Notes under the pieces: model-generated | Databases searched by the model: none | What the model saw: only the letters and a program-made list of their open reading frames with translations | Told to the model about the DNA's origin: nothing | Part shown: positions 8,429 through 17,334 of the stretch, piece after piece | Numbering within the stretch: position 1 is the stretch's first letter | How the letters are laid out: each line of letters opens with the position of its first letter | Program-made: the position numbers and the translations under genes | Assembly (NCBI GenBank): GCA_944322565.1 | Contig: CALUPG010000003.1 | Coordinates: forward strand, 186,001-250,000 | Reading direction: 5' to 3' | DNA: 64,000 nt | Source: an uncultured Bacteroidales bacterium | GTDB lineage: Bacteria > Bacteroidota > Bacteroidia > Bacteroidales > UBA932

Positions 8429-9863
8429 AGCGCCAGTCTCCATGAGTACGGTAGCGGCTCACATTGAATGTCAGTCCGAAATTGACATTAAGATTCATGT
8501 TGTTGTATGGAACACTTAATCCGTAGAGTGCATCTATCGGAGGTGTCACATTCCAGAAAGCATAGTCTGTGCCGACGAATAGGCCTATGCCAGGCAAGTC
8601 AAAGTTAATTATCGCACCGAGGGAAGAGCCGAAATTGGAAGCACCATAACTTGCAGAAAGTCCGAACCATTTGGCCGGTGAGAGATTGAAGAAGAACCGG
8701 CCTTCATTTTTTGAGAAAGGACCAGCTATTCTGGATGAATACAGGAAACCCACTGACATTTTCCTGTAGAACGGCATTTCATATTCTGCACCGAGATTGA
8801 CAGTACATGTCAGCATCTGATTATATCTTTTGCCGGAGGCATCCCTGTTCATTTTTATCATCCCGAGCAAATCGTCTCCCATGGATTCAAACTGTTTGCC
8901 GATTGTATTTTCGTCCCCTTCTTCAAAGGAAATGTTGTCAAATCCGGTAAATTCCCAGCTGTTGCTGCCCGTGGATGCCGATATCGTATTTGTTCCCCAC
9001 GACATGAAGCCGAGGTCAAGGACGGCTGCCGATACGTTAAGTCCCTTGAGAATGCCGCCGAACCTGTATTCAGCACCGAGATCAAGGGCCAGCCCCATGC
9101 CGATGCCGGAAGTGATATTGTCAATGCTGAAATCTCCGAATCCGATATTTCCGAAGTCAAGTTCATTTGTTCCTTCGATGAGAGGTATCTCCAGCATTGG
9201 CACAGAGGCCTTCAGCGATCCCTCCGATGTTATGCTCCATTTGTCCTCATTCATTATTATGTTCATCTTGTCTATCCTGAGGTCGGCACTCGCCAGACCG
9301 GCAAGCACCTTGAGCTTTGCTCCGATATTGAGATGCTCTGTTATCTGATGCGAATGTCCGAGGGCAAGTTCGACATAATTCATGGACTTAAGCCCCAGAT
9401 TGCTTATGTCATATGAAGACTTGGCTCCGAGATTCTTCATGAAATCAAAGAGATCGCGCGGAAGATTGACAGATGTGCTTGAGCGTATATTGAACTCCAC
9501 TGTCGTGAACCCTTTCTTTCCCCAGGCACCTACTGTAAAAAGATTGGTATTCAAATCCAAGGCTATGATATTGTTCCTGTTGAGCTTTCCGAGAAAATCG
9601 GATGCACTCACATCGGGGTGCATGAATGTGGCAAGCTGTCCGTCAACAGGGTAAAGGAATGTGCCGAGTCCGAGCTTGCTCTGGGTGCCGAGAGAAATAT
9701 TGCCGACGGCAGGCAAGGCAAAATAGCTTCTGGTGGCGGCAAATGCCGGATTGAGTCTGTGCCTGTACTTGTATCCGTCAAGAAAATATGCGGAATTGAA
9801 ATTCTGGGCAACAGCAGGTATCGCAAGAACAGATATTGCAAGCGACAATATTATTTTTCTCAT
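8427..9863 (-). CDS. DUF5723-family outer-membrane protein
   Basis: This 478-residue exported protein has signal peptide MRKIILSLAISVLAIPAVAQ. The mature start (NFNSAYFLDGYKYRHRLNPA) and repeated beta-strand segments fit the DUF5723 barrel family found in Bacteroidales, which is distantly PorV/FadL-like. It ends with a strand (LNVNFGLTFNVSRYR) and a short basic tail. It lies 18 bp downstream of a large lipoprotein gene, so the two form an operon transcribed from about 11.88 kb. Function is unknown. Confidence 0.75.
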   Translation of the reverse strand: MRKIILSLAISVLAIPAVAQNFNSAYFLDGYKYRHRLNPAFAATRSYFALPAVGNISLGTQSKLGLGTFLYPVDGQLATFMHPDVSASDFLGKLNRNNIIALDLNTNLFTVGAWGKKGFTTVEFNIRSSTSVNLPRDLFDFMKNLGAKSSYDISNLGLKSMNYVELALGHSHQITEHLNIGAKLKVLAGLASADLRIDKMNIIMNEDKWSITSEGSLKASVPMLEIPLIEGTNELDFGNIGFGDFSIDNITSGIGMGLALDLGAEYRFGGILKGLNVSAAVLDLGFMSWGTNTISASTGSNSWEFTGFDNISFEEGDENTIGKQFESMGDDLLGMIKMNRDASGKRYNQMLTCTVNLGAEYEMPFYRKMSVGFLYSSRIAGPFSKNEGRFFFNLSPAKWFGLSASYGASNFGSSLGAIINFDLPGIGLFVGTDYAFWNVTPPIDALYGLSVPYNNMNLNVNFGLTFNVSRYRTHGDWR

Positions 9864-9881
9864 AAGATACTTTCTTTTAAT

Positions 9882-11855
9882 TTATTGAATGACAAATTCT
9901 GCATTTCCGTCTATCAGGACAGACATATCGGAAATCATAATGTACTGATTGGCATTGAGACATCTGCCTTCAAGCTCTCCGTCAGGAACGGTGGCTCCGA
10001 TATTGAGACGGAAACCGTCAAGAAGCTTCAGCGATTCCATGTCCGCCGAGCCTGAAATCACCAGAGCGGAAGATGATTCTTTGCCTATGTCTCCCGCAGG
10101 GACAACTGCGGCGGCTCCGTCCGGTGTGAGGATATTGAACTCCAGACCGTCAGCGGAAGGAATTTCATTGCCGTCCGCATCAATAGGGGAGACAGACACT
10201 GCAAGCTCCAGAGGAAGAGCATTCACAAGTGTCAGCGAGATTCGCACATTCCGGAAATTGACATTCATGTCCGGGTCCTCTTCAGCATTGTCCCCGAAAG
10301 CACCGCCGATGCCGGTAATGTCAAAAGGATATGTGAACAGCAGGTCCTTGCCGAACGCCAAAGGCACATTGACCGAATAATCGACAGAAAAATCGTAAGA
10401 TATGCCTTCGCCGCCAGCAGGATAAACCATCTCCCTGTAATCGTTCCCGGAGTATCCGCTCTCTTCGTTACCTTCATGAGGAACAGACACATTTATATCA
10501 GAAAACTCGATTTCATATGGAATCCTCCTGAGCAAGTCGTTGAAATTCTCTATGACAATGTCGAGAGGAGGGTTGGAGCCTTCCGGCAAGGAGACAGATG
10601 AGAGGTCCGCACCTCTGACAGAAAGGAAGATAACGGTATTGCCGGGATTGACGAGGATGGCATTCTCGGAATCAGCATCGGCACTGCCTATCTCCAAAGG
10701 TCTCTCCATTGTGTAATTGCCGTTCTCATCGAGGCCGTTGACAGCGGCTGAGACAAGGGCAGGAAACGGGGAAGTGTTGCTGACATCAAGTCTTATCACA
10801 GGATTATAAATGTCAAGCACAATACCGTCTCCGGTAAGGAATTCCGGCAATTCTCCGATTTCAACACGCTGGGGCTCGATGTCAAATTCAGGGTCAATCA
10901 CAGCACTTGCACCAAGCACATCGACATCAAGCACATTCATCGAAAGCTCTGCCACTGCAGCCTTGGGCATCTCGCCGAGAGTAGTCCCGAAATCAGATGC
11001 AGATGCATCATAGTACAGGTCCCTGAGGGCAATAACTTGATTTATAATGATTTTTGTATCAACAAGCCCCTGCTGTCCGTCAGTGTCTTCCTCAAGGGAG
11101 CGTACATCTATTGAGTTGATATTCAATGAATAGGTCACAGGATTGCCTGCGCGGACAGACATGTCTTCAGTGAAATGGAGCTCATGTCCGTTCCTGACTT
11201 CGGCACCGGACTGTCCGTCATCAAGCGTGACATTCACATATTCCGGGAAATCAATTACAAAGCCGGCCTTGAAGGTAATTGCCCCTTCATTTACGTCAAA
11301 AACCAGATTTGCAGGAGCATCCAGATTTATTACACCTATTGACTTGACGATCCTGACCATTTCGCTGACTTCCTCATCCACAGTTATGTCGACGGTTTTT
11401 TCTGTCTCAGGGAACGCCTTGACTTTAGTCAGTTTGAGGGAGGAAATGTCCATATCGTCGGTAACTCCGTCGCCTGCCGCAGCCCGGAATTCATCATACA
11501 GATTGGCATTTATGTCAAATCCTCCGTCGTGAACCAGCTCGTCCGGGTCAATTGATATGCGGTCAATAAATACATTTTCAAGAATGGGAGATTCAGCTTC
11601 GACATGAATGGAATAATCTCCGGTCTGCGGATCGGCCCTCACCACGGAACCTTCTTCGATTTCAAAGAAATCTCCGACTGCAATTTTCCCGGTGCTGCCG
11701 AGCGGAGCTCCGATTTCAGCGTCAATTCCTACTGTCATGTCAATCCCTTTGTTGAGATCATAGTCTTCATTGACGCACGAACTGAAGACAAATGCAGATA
11801 TTACAGCCGAAAATGCCGCAATACAGTTCTTCGCCTGAAAGTTTCTCTGTTGCAT
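9882..11855 (-). CDS. Large surface lipoprotein, unknown function
   Basis: This 657-residue lipoprotein has a signal peptide ending FVFSSC. The mature part is acidic and strand-rich with no cysteine-rich or catalytic motif. It begins with the phrase NEDYDLNKGIDMTVGID, which I associate with a Bacteroidales family regularly paired with DUF5723 proteins. Immunoglobulin-like repeats are likely from the repeated hydrophobic strand and Gly/Asn/Asp turn pattern, but I cannot define borders. It probably functions with the barrel protein encoded next to it. Confidence 0.65.
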   Translation of the reverse strand: MQQRNFQAKNCIAAFSAVISAFVFSSCVNEDYDLNKGIDMTVGIDAEIGAPLGSTGKIAVGDFFEIEEGSVVRADPQTGDYSIHVEAESPILENVFIDRISIDPDELVHDGGFDINANLYDEFRAAAGDGVTDDMDISSLKLTKVKAFPETEKTVDITVDEEVSEMVRIVKSIGVINLDAPANLVFDVNEGAITFKAGFVIDFPEYVNVTLDDGQSGAEVRNGHELHFTEDMSVRAGNPVTYSLNINSIDVRSLEEDTDGQQGLVDTKIIINQVIALRDLYYDASASDFGTTLGEMPKAAVAELSMNVLDVDVLGASAVIDPEFDIEPQRVEIGELPEFLTGDGIVLDIYNPVIRLDVSNTSPFPALVSAAVNGLDENGNYTMERPLEIGSADADSENAILVNPGNTVIFLSVRGADLSSVSLPEGSNPPLDIVIENFNDLLRRIPYEIEFSDINVSVPHEGNEESGYSGNDYREMVYPAGGEGISYDFSVDYSVNVPLAFGKDLLFTYPFDITGIGGAFGDNAEEDPDMNVNFRNVRISLTLVNALPLELAVSVSPIDADGNEIPSADGLEFNILTPDGAAAVVPAGDIGKESSSALVISGSADMESLKLLDGFRLNIGATVPDGELEGRCLNANQYIMISDMSVLIDGNAEFVIQ

Positions 11856-11884
11856 AAATAAATCTTTTATAACCAGATAACAGG

Positions 11885-11892
11885 CAAAAATA
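11885..11892 (-). promoter_or_regulatory. -7 element of the lipoprotein/DUF5723 operon
   Basis: The minus strand reads TATTTTTG, matching TAnnTTTG, 30 bp upstream of the ATG at 11855. The -33 element is poor. The rest of the 237-bp gap holds this element and the divergent promoter at 12049-12079; I see no gene in it. Confidence 0.4.
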
Positions 11893-12029
11893 GAGATTAT
11901 TTTTCAATTCGACAATATGCGTATCTCCGACACAGAGGAGACAACGGGCTATTTTGTCACACAATTTATATTATGTTAACTTGAATATACGGCAGTAATC
12001 CCCTGCAGGCAGAACTGAATCAAAAACTC

Positions 12030-12079
12030 GTGAAGTCGGGATTAAAAGTTTGTGAAGTCGGAATTATTGGATAAATTTG
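12030..12079 (+). promoter_or_regulatory. Promoter with overlapping direct repeats upstream of the 136-residue exported protein
   Basis: TTTG (12049-12052), 19 bp, TAAATTTG (12072-12079) is a perfect Bacteroidota promoter ending 13 bp before the ATG. Two direct copies of GTGAAGTCGGRATTA lie at 12030-12044 and 12052-12066, exactly 22 bp apart. The second sits in the promoter spacer. Direct repeats two helical turns apart are typical of LytTR-type response-regulator sites. The regulator itself is unknown. Confidence 0.6.
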
Positions 12080-12092
12080 CGCACCTGCTATT

Positions 12093-12503
12093 ATGATGAA
12101 GAAACTGAAAATAGGAAAAGTTCTTTTCGCTGCCGCCGCAGTTGCTGCCGCGGCTTTTCTTCATATAAACACGGACTCTGAAATCCAGGAATCCTGGAAA
12201 AATTATCAGCAGGAAGAAATTCTTCAGAACGACAACTCATCAGAAAGATACATAGACTGGAACAGCCCGTCCGTCAGTTCGGCAAGGACTGAAGTATTCA
12301 CGGACAGGAACCAGAACGGACCGTCAGCCGCACGAGGCCATAATTCGGCAAAGACCCTTAACCGCGAAGCCGGAATGACTAATGTCCCGTCCATGCTGTC
12401 CGCAATAGTTCAGAAGGGATTTTCTGAGCAGATGGAATTGTTCCCGTCAGGCACAAACTCAATTGACCATCACCTGATAATGTTGCGTAAATTGCTTATT
12501 TAG
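12093..12503 (+). CDS. Small exported protein, unknown
   Basis: This 136-residue product has a basic N-terminus and a hydrophobic alanine-rich segment (residues 10-23) acting as signal peptide or anchor. A polar region rich in Ser, Asn and Glu follows. There is no known motif. It has a strong promoter with paired direct repeats directly upstream, which suggests regulated expression. A second ATG lies one codon downstream (12096). It could be a small periplasmic or surface-stress product. Confidence 0.5.
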   Translation: MMKKLKIGKVLFAAAAVAAAAFLHINTDSEIQESWKNYQQEEILQNDNSSERYIDWNSPSVSSARTEVFTDRNQNGPSAARGHNSAKTLNREAGMTNVPSMLSAIVQKGFSEQMELFPSGTNSIDHHLIMLRKLLI

Positions 12504-12605
12504 TGTCAACAGTACAATTCAAGGACATACATTTCACACGACACACACACAATTTTACACAACACACGACAATTAATACCGGGAAAGGCCGGCATAAATA
12601 AAAAA

Positions 12606-13049
12606 ATGGAAAAAGAATTCAGCAGAGTCCACTCTGCCACCGATATTATAATTTCACTCATACTTGTTGCAGGCGGATGCTGTCTGCTTATCCCGAATAC
12701 AACATCAATTAATGTTCTCGGTTTCTTCATGATTATCACCGGACTTGTGCTTGCTCTTGTGATGCGCACAGGCTACAAGGACAAAGAGACCGGAGAAAGA
12801 TTCAGAAAAACGGAAAAATTTTTCCCTGCCCACTGCAAGGATTCGATATCAAAGGCCATAGTTTCCTCTCCGGACAAGATTGACTTGAGCGAAGAGAACA
12901 AAGGCAACGGACTGAGGCTTGACACATTTTTCAACACCAGGACCGGTCATGTGTTCTGCCGCCTGTATGAATATATTCCGTACAGATACCAGGCGTGCAC
13001 AGAATTCATCACCCTTGACATGAAGCAGGCTGAAAAACTTACAAAATAA
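12606..13049 (+). CDS. Small membrane protein, unknown
   Basis: This 147-residue product has two close transmembrane helices (about 13-31 and 37-54) separated by a short loop. A soluble tail of about 90 residues follows, with Cys in HVFCRLYEY and RYQACTEF. I recognise no family. The 100-bp gap before it contains a CA-rich stretch (12536-12572). A strong hairpin terminator follows its stop, so the transcript probably ends there. Confidence 0.5.
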   Translation: MEKEFSRVHSATDIIISLILVAGGCCLLIPNTTSINVLGFFMIITGLVLALVMRTGYKDKETGERFRKTEKFFPAHCKDSISKAIVSSPDKIDLSEENKGNGLRLDTFFNTRTGHVFCRLYEYIPYRYQACTEFITLDMKQAEKLTK

Positions 13050-13055
13050 CACCAT

Positions 13056-13090
13056 GGGGAGAAGAGCAAACTGGTTCTTCTCCCCTATTG
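13056..13090 (+). terminator. Rho-independent terminator
   Basis: A 10-bp perfect stem GGGGAGAAGA (13056-13065) / TCTTCTCCCC (13076-13085) with a 10-nt loop is followed by a T-rich run. It separates the small membrane-protein gene from the Na/phosphate cotransporter gene. Confidence 0.7.
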
Positions 13091-13117
13091 TATTTATTGA
13101 CAACTAATTACTGATTT

Positions 13118-14845
13118 ATGGTACTTCAGATTCTGACTCTGATCGGTGCTCTTGGAATGTTTCTCTATGGAATGAACACCATGAGTTCCGGCCTGCAGAA
13201 AGCGGCAGGCGAAAAATTGAGGAATTTCCTGGCGGCAATGACGTCAAACCCGGTCAAAGGAGTACTGACAGGGCTCGGAATCACAGCCATCATCCAGTCA
13301 TCAAGCGCCACTACCGTCATGGTCGTGGGCTTTGTGAACGCAGGACTTCTGACTCTGACACAGGCCGTAGGCGTCATCATGGGCGCGAACATAGGCACCA
13401 CGGTGACTGCCTGGCTCATTTCACTGCTCGGCTTCAAGATGGACATATCGGTATTGTCCATACCGCTGATGGCAGTCGGATTCATCTGCTCCATGGCCAA
13501 AAAGAGCAAGACCAAGAACATCGGGGAATTCATCATCGGATTCGCCCTTCTGTTCCTCGGGCTTTCTTTCATGAAAGAGTCTGTGCCTGACCTCGAGACG
13601 CATCCTGAAGTGCTTTCGTTCATCTCAAGATGGACAGGCTTCGGATTCGGGTCTGTGCTCATATTCCTTGCCTTCGGCACTCTCCTCACCCTTGTCCTCC
13701 AGTCCTCAAGTGCTACAGTCGCCCTCACCCTCATAATGCTGAACATGGGCTGGATTCCGTTTGAGATGGCAGCAGCTATGGTACTCGGGGAAAATATAGG
13801 CACAACAATCACCGCCAACATAGCGGCCGCGGTCGGAAATGCGCAGGCCAAGCGGGCAGCAATAGCCCACACGCTGTTCAACATCACCGGAGTAATATGG
13901 GCTTTGGCTCTTTTCAAGCCGTTCCTTGCTTTCATCGGCAAAATCATCACGCTGCTGGGCTATCCTGACCCGACCACGACTTCATTCGTAGGCGAGCTGG
14001 GAGGAGAGCAGACAGAAGCATCCACAGCTGCACTCTACGGAGTTTCCATGCTCCACACAATGTTCAACCTCATCAACACATGCATACTGATATGGTTCAT
14101 CCCATGGATTGTCAAGGCAGTGATGTGGATCATCAAGAGCCCGGCAAAGCCGGAGGAAGAGAACTTCAAGCTCAAGTACATCAATGCAGGACATCTTGCG
14201 ACAGCCGAGATGGCCATTGAACAGGCAATGAAGGAAATCGTGCATTTTGCAGAAATTTCACGAAAAGGCCTCGGATATGTAAAGCTTGCCATCAATGAGC
14301 AGGATCCTGACAAATTCGAGGAATATCGTCAGAAACTCGTCAAATATGAGGAAATTTCGGACAGAATAGAATACGAAATAGCCTCTTTCATGAATTCCCT
14401 CTCAAAGGAAGACATCAGCGGAGACTCAAAGGCACAGATCAGGTCCATGTACAAGATAATCAGTGAACTTGAAAGCCTCGGTGATTCAGGAGAGGCCATA
14501 AGCCGCATACTGTCCAGGAAAAATGCCCACGGAAAGGTATTCGACAAGGAGGAAATCCGGACACTCACCCTCATGACCGACCGCGTCGACAAAGCCTATG
14601 AAGTGATGATAGCCAACCTCGGCGCCGGATACGGCTCCCTCAAGGACATCTCCAACGCGTATGACGCCGAGCAGGACATCAACGAAATGAGAAACAATCT
14701 CCGTGAAGAGGAAATCGTCAACATCGAGCACGACGGCAAGAATTATCAGACAAGCGTCTACTATATGGACATCCTGTCAGAACTTGAGACAATGGGTGAC
14801 TTCATGATAAATGTGTCACAGGCCCTGGTCAAGAACAAGGAATAA
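13118..14845 (+). CDS. Na+/phosphate cotransporter, NptA/PhoU-domain type
   Basis: This 575-residue protein carries two inverted NaPi-II repeats, each with the QSSSAT signature (IIQSSSATTVMVV near residue 60 and VLQSSSATVALTL near 200). About eight to ten hydrophobic helices fill residues 1-330. The C-terminal part (about 350-575) is an alpha-helical PhoU-like domain. The family imports phosphate with sodium, or may export it. The rRNA methyltransferase gene follows after 2 bp, so the two are co-transcribed. Confidence 0.9.
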   Translation: MVLQILTLIGALGMFLYGMNTMSSGLQKAAGEKLRNFLAAMTSNPVKGVLTGLGITAIIQSSSATTVMVVGFVNAGLLTLTQAVGVIMGANIGTTVTAWLISLLGFKMDISVLSIPLMAVGFICSMAKKSKTKNIGEFIIGFALLFLGLSFMKESVPDLETHPEVLSFISRWTGFGFGSVLIFLAFGTLLTLVLQSSSATVALTLIMLNMGWIPFEMAAAMVLGENIGTTITANIAAAVGNAQAKRAAIAHTLFNITGVIWALALFKPFLAFIGKIITLLGYPDPTTTSFVGELGGEQTEASTAALYGVSMLHTMFNLINTCILIWFIPWIVKAVMWIIKSPAKPEEENFKLKYINAGHLATAEMAIEQAMKEIVHFAEISRKGLGYVKLAINEQDPDKFEEYRQKLVKYEEISDRIEYEIASFMNSLSKEDISGDSKAQIRSMYKIISELESLGDSGEAISRILSRKNAHGKVFDKEEIRTLTLMTDRVDKAYEVMIANLGAGYGSLKDISNAYDAEQDINEMRNNLREEEIVNIEHDGKNYQTSVYYMDILSELETMGDFMINVSQALVKNKE

Positions 14846-14847
14846 TC

Positions 14848-16254
14848 ATGTCAAGGAAGAAAAAGGACATCATACTCGAGAATGTGAGGATAGAGGCTGT
14901 GGCGGCCGAAGGCAAGGCTCTGGCAAGAATTGACGGCACAGTGCTTTTTGTCCAGTTCGCCGTTCCCGGAGACATCGTGGATGTCAAAGTGACCAAAAAG
15001 AAGAAAAACTATATGGAGGGCTTCATCCTCCGCATGGTGAGTCCTTCTCCGGACAGACTCGAGCCGTTCTGCAGCCATTTCGGCACATGCGGCGGCTGCA
15101 AATGGCAGCCTCTCCCCTACAGGATGCAGCTTGAGGCAAAGCAGCAGCAGGTCTACGACCAGCTGGTCCGCATAGGACATCTCGATATTCCCGAGATACA
15201 GCCGATAATCCCTTCGGACAAGACGACATATTACCGCAACAAGCTTGAATTCACTTTCTCCAGCAGAAGATGGATAGACTCTTCCGAAGACCCTGAGGCG
15301 CTTTCACCTCAGGAAAGATGCGGACTCGGCTTCCATGTCGGCCGTTTTTTTGACAAAGTCCTTGACATAAGGCATTGTTTTCTCCAGAAAGACCCGTCCA
15401 ACGGCATAAGACTCTTTATCAAGGAATATGCATTGTCGCACGGAATGGAATTCTTTGACATCAGGGAACATCACGGCTTTCTGCGCAACATGTTCATCCG
15501 CACCACAGAAAAAGGTGAAGTGATGCTGACAGTCTGCTTCTATCACGAAGATACGGATGCCAGGACCGCCCTGCTTGATGCCGTGGCGGAAAGATTCCCT
15601 GAAATAGTGTCATTATATTATGTCATAAACGGCAAGCCGAACGATTCGATTGCTGACCAGGAATGCATCCTCTACAAGGGACAGGAAGCCGTATATGAGG
15701 AAATGGAGGGACTGAAGTTCAAGATCGGCCCGAAGTCATTCTACCAGACCAATGCCGAACAGGCCTACAAGCTCTACTGCACTGCAAGGGAATTTGCGGG
15801 GCTCAGCGGAAAAGAACTTGTCTATGACCTTTATACCGGCACAGGAACCATCGCTCAGTTCGTCTCTGCGAAGGCATCCAAAGTGATAGGCATCGAATAT
15901 GTCCCCGAAGCAATAGCCGATGCGAAAATCAACGCCGAAGCCAACGGCATCGGAAACTGCGATTTTTTTGCCGGGGACATGAAGGACATCCTCACTGAGG
16001 ACTTCATCTCCGTCCACGGACGGCCCGATGTCATAATCCTTGACCCGCCGAGGGCAGGAATCCACCCTGATGTGGCTAAAGTGATTCTTGAGGCAGAACC
16101 CTCCAGAATAGTGTATGTCAGCTGCAATCCGGCATCGCAGGCAAGAGATCTGGCGATACTCTGCACCAAATACCGCATCACGGCGGTAAGACCAGTGGAC
16201 ATGTTCCCGCACACCCATCATGTGGAGAATGTGGTGGCGCTGGAGCGTCTTTAG
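14848..16254 (+). CDS. rlmD: 23S rRNA (uracil-5-)-methyltransferase RlmD/RumA type
   Basis: This 468-residue protein has an N-terminal TRAM domain (about 10-65) and an Fe-S motif with C75, C81 and C84 (CSHFGTCGGCKWQ). The SAM-binding domain carries DLYTGTGTIAQF, and IILDPPRAGIHPD is followed by the nucleophile loop VYVSCNPASQARDL. The family methylates C5 of a uracil in 23S rRNA (U1939 or U747 in E. coli); which position applies here is not visible. It is the second gene of an operon with the Na/phosphate cotransporter. Confidence 0.88.
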   Translation: MSRKKKDIILENVRIEAVAAEGKALARIDGTVLFVQFAVPGDIVDVKVTKKKKNYMEGFILRMVSPSPDRLEPFCSHFGTCGGCKWQPLPYRMQLEAKQQQVYDQLVRIGHLDIPEIQPIIPSDKTTYYRNKLEFTFSSRRWIDSSEDPEALSPQERCGLGFHVGRFFDKVLDIRHCFLQKDPSNGIRLFIKEYALSHGMEFFDIREHHGFLRNMFIRTTEKGEVMLTVCFYHEDTDARTALLDAVAERFPEIVSLYYVINGKPNDSIADQECILYKGQEAVYEEMEGLKFKIGPKSFYQTNAEQAYKLYCTAREFAGLSGKELVYDLYTGTGTIAQFVSAKASKVIGIEYVPEAIADAKINAEANGIGNCDFFAGDMKDILTEDFISVHGRPDVIILDPPRAGIHPDVAKVILEAEPSRIVYVSCNPASQARDLAILCTKYRITAVRPVDMFPHTHHVENVVALERL

Positions 16255-16280
16255 ACAACGGCCGTGAAAATGTATGAAAA

Positions 16281-16321
16281 CCGCGGCCGATGGAGATAAA
16301 AATGATTTCCACCGGCCGCGG
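16281..16321. terminator. Very stable GC-rich hairpin after rlmD
   Basis: CCGCGGCCG (16281-16289) pairs perfectly with CGGCCGCGG (16313-16321). It continues past one mismatch with TGGA/TCCA and a 13-nt loop. No T-tract follows. It lies between the convergent rlmD and the small exported-protein genes, so a bidirectional terminator or transcription block is the likeliest role. It marks a sharp change to AT-rich DNA. Confidence 0.5.
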
Positions 16322-16370
16322 CTCTGAACCGCTGACGCAACTTACTAGAATCTATATCAGCATAACATAA

Positions 16371-16667
16371 TCAATCACATTTCACAAGTGTTCTGCCTCC
16401 AAGGACTAGATATATCCGGCCATTCCGTTCATACCATTTTCCTTTATTGATGTTTCCGGAAGAATCAGAAAAGGTAAATGTTCCGTCATCTTTTTCTTCC
16501 AATATCGAAAAAGAGCCAGCACTATAATTTCCTATATACAAAAATATATACGAACTAGTGACTTCAACAAAAGAGCCGTCATCTGCGCAATATTTGCCCG
16601 TAGGTATAGCCCATAGAGAAAACACCATTCCGAACAATAGCACGACAATAAGAATTAGTTTCTTCAT
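16371..16667 (-). CDS. Tiny exported protein, unknown
   Basis: This 98-residue protein has a strong signal peptide (MKKLILIVVLLFGMVFSLWA). The remaining 75 or so residues alternate strand-forming segments and glycines (GKYCADDGSFVEV, NKGKWYERNGRIYLVLGG). It resembles a small beta-sandwich or lipocalin-like fold and the other two strand-rich proteins of this island. Two cysteines (CADDG and the penultimate residue) could form a disulfide. It is the last gene of the AT-rich minus-strand cluster. Confidence 0.55.
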   Translation of the reverse strand: MKKLILIVVLLFGMVFSLWAIPTGKYCADDGSFVEVTSSYIFLYIGNYSAGSFSILEEKDDGTFTFSDSSGNINKGKWYERNGRIYLVLGGRTLVKCD

Positions 16668-16682
16668 AAATAATTGTAGTAA

Positions 16683-17003
16683 TTATAAATTAAAGAAATA
16701 AATACCATTGGCATAGTGACTATACCCGCTCCTTTTGTCGTTTTCATTATTGGCGTAAGGATTCGGATACACTCTATAAGTACCGCCGTCTATAGTTATC
16801 ATATTTGTCTCATCATTATAACTTCCGGATTTACTGTGATTTGTCACATAACCCTTAATCATAACGACGCGAACAGTACGGACTGCAGCAGACCTGATTT
16901 CAGAATAAACATTTTCTGAAAAATTCATTGAAGATGATGCATATGGAAATGCAATCAGACAACAAGCGACTAATATTGCCGCTGAAATTAAATTGTTTTT
17001 CAT
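16683..17003 (-). CDS. Tiny exported protein, unknown
   Basis: This 106-residue protein has a signal peptide (NLISAAILVACCLIAFPYA). The mature part contains VRVVMIKGYVTNH, a possible strand core, and an Asn/Tyr-rich tail ending in a hydrophobic FFNL. No family is recognised. It has the same orientation, composition and spacing as its neighbours (15 bp before the next gene). Confidence 0.5.
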   Translation of the reverse strand: MKNNLISAAILVACCLIAFPYASSSMNFSENVYSEIRSAAVRTVRVVMIKGYVTNHSKSGSYNDETNMITIDGGTYRVYPNPYANNENDKRSGYSHYANGIYFFNL

Positions 17004-17021
17004 AATATTATTAGTGTTATA

Positions 17022-17315
17022 TTAAAGATTTTGGACTATATATCCACTGCCATTGCATTTTGAACAAGTAAGATATGTTTCAGAATATCCTTTATAATCA
17101 CATCCCGAACACCCTTTCCCGGCGCATGCTGCATGTCTCTTTTTAATAGTAATATGGCCTTTCCCGTTACATCTCGGACATTTTTTCTTTAATTTCATTT
17201 GTTCTGATGGTATTGTCTGAGAATATTCCGGATTCATATTGCCATGACAAAACAGAGTAGTATCAACGAATGTTGCAGCGAACATTACTGTCAATACGAT
17301 AATTAATTTTCTCAT
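17022..17315 (-). CDS. Exported mini-protein with DnaJ-type zinc-finger repeats
   Basis: This 97-residue protein has a signal peptide (MRKLIIVLTVMFAATFVDT). It then carries two CxxCxGxG units, CPRCNGKG and CSKCNGSG, flanking CAGKGCSGCDYKG. This is the repeat pattern of the DnaJ cysteine-rich zinc-binding domain, but no J domain or substrate-binding domain is present. Export of such a domain is unusual. It could bind zinc or form disulfides outside the cytoplasm. It lies inside the AT-rich cluster of tiny exported proteins. Confidence 0.6.
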   Translation of the reverse strand: MRKLIIVLTVMFAATFVDTTLFCHGNMNPEYSQTIPSEQMKLKKKCPRCNGKGHITIKKRHAACAGKGCSGCDYKGYSETYLTCSKCNGSGYIVQNL

Positions 17316-17334
17316 TTACTGAATATTATTGTTA

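Noticed and set aside
12520-12575. CA-rich stretch (ACACGACACACACACA...) as a CRISPR or microsatellite switch
   Set aside because: It is short, irregular and outside coding sequence; no repeat-spacer pattern exists anywhere in the window.
13165-13950. A 261-codon minus-strand frame opposite the Na/phosphate cotransporter
   Set aside because: Antisense shadow of a conserved membrane protein; its Met/Pro/Thr-rich sequence has no family features.
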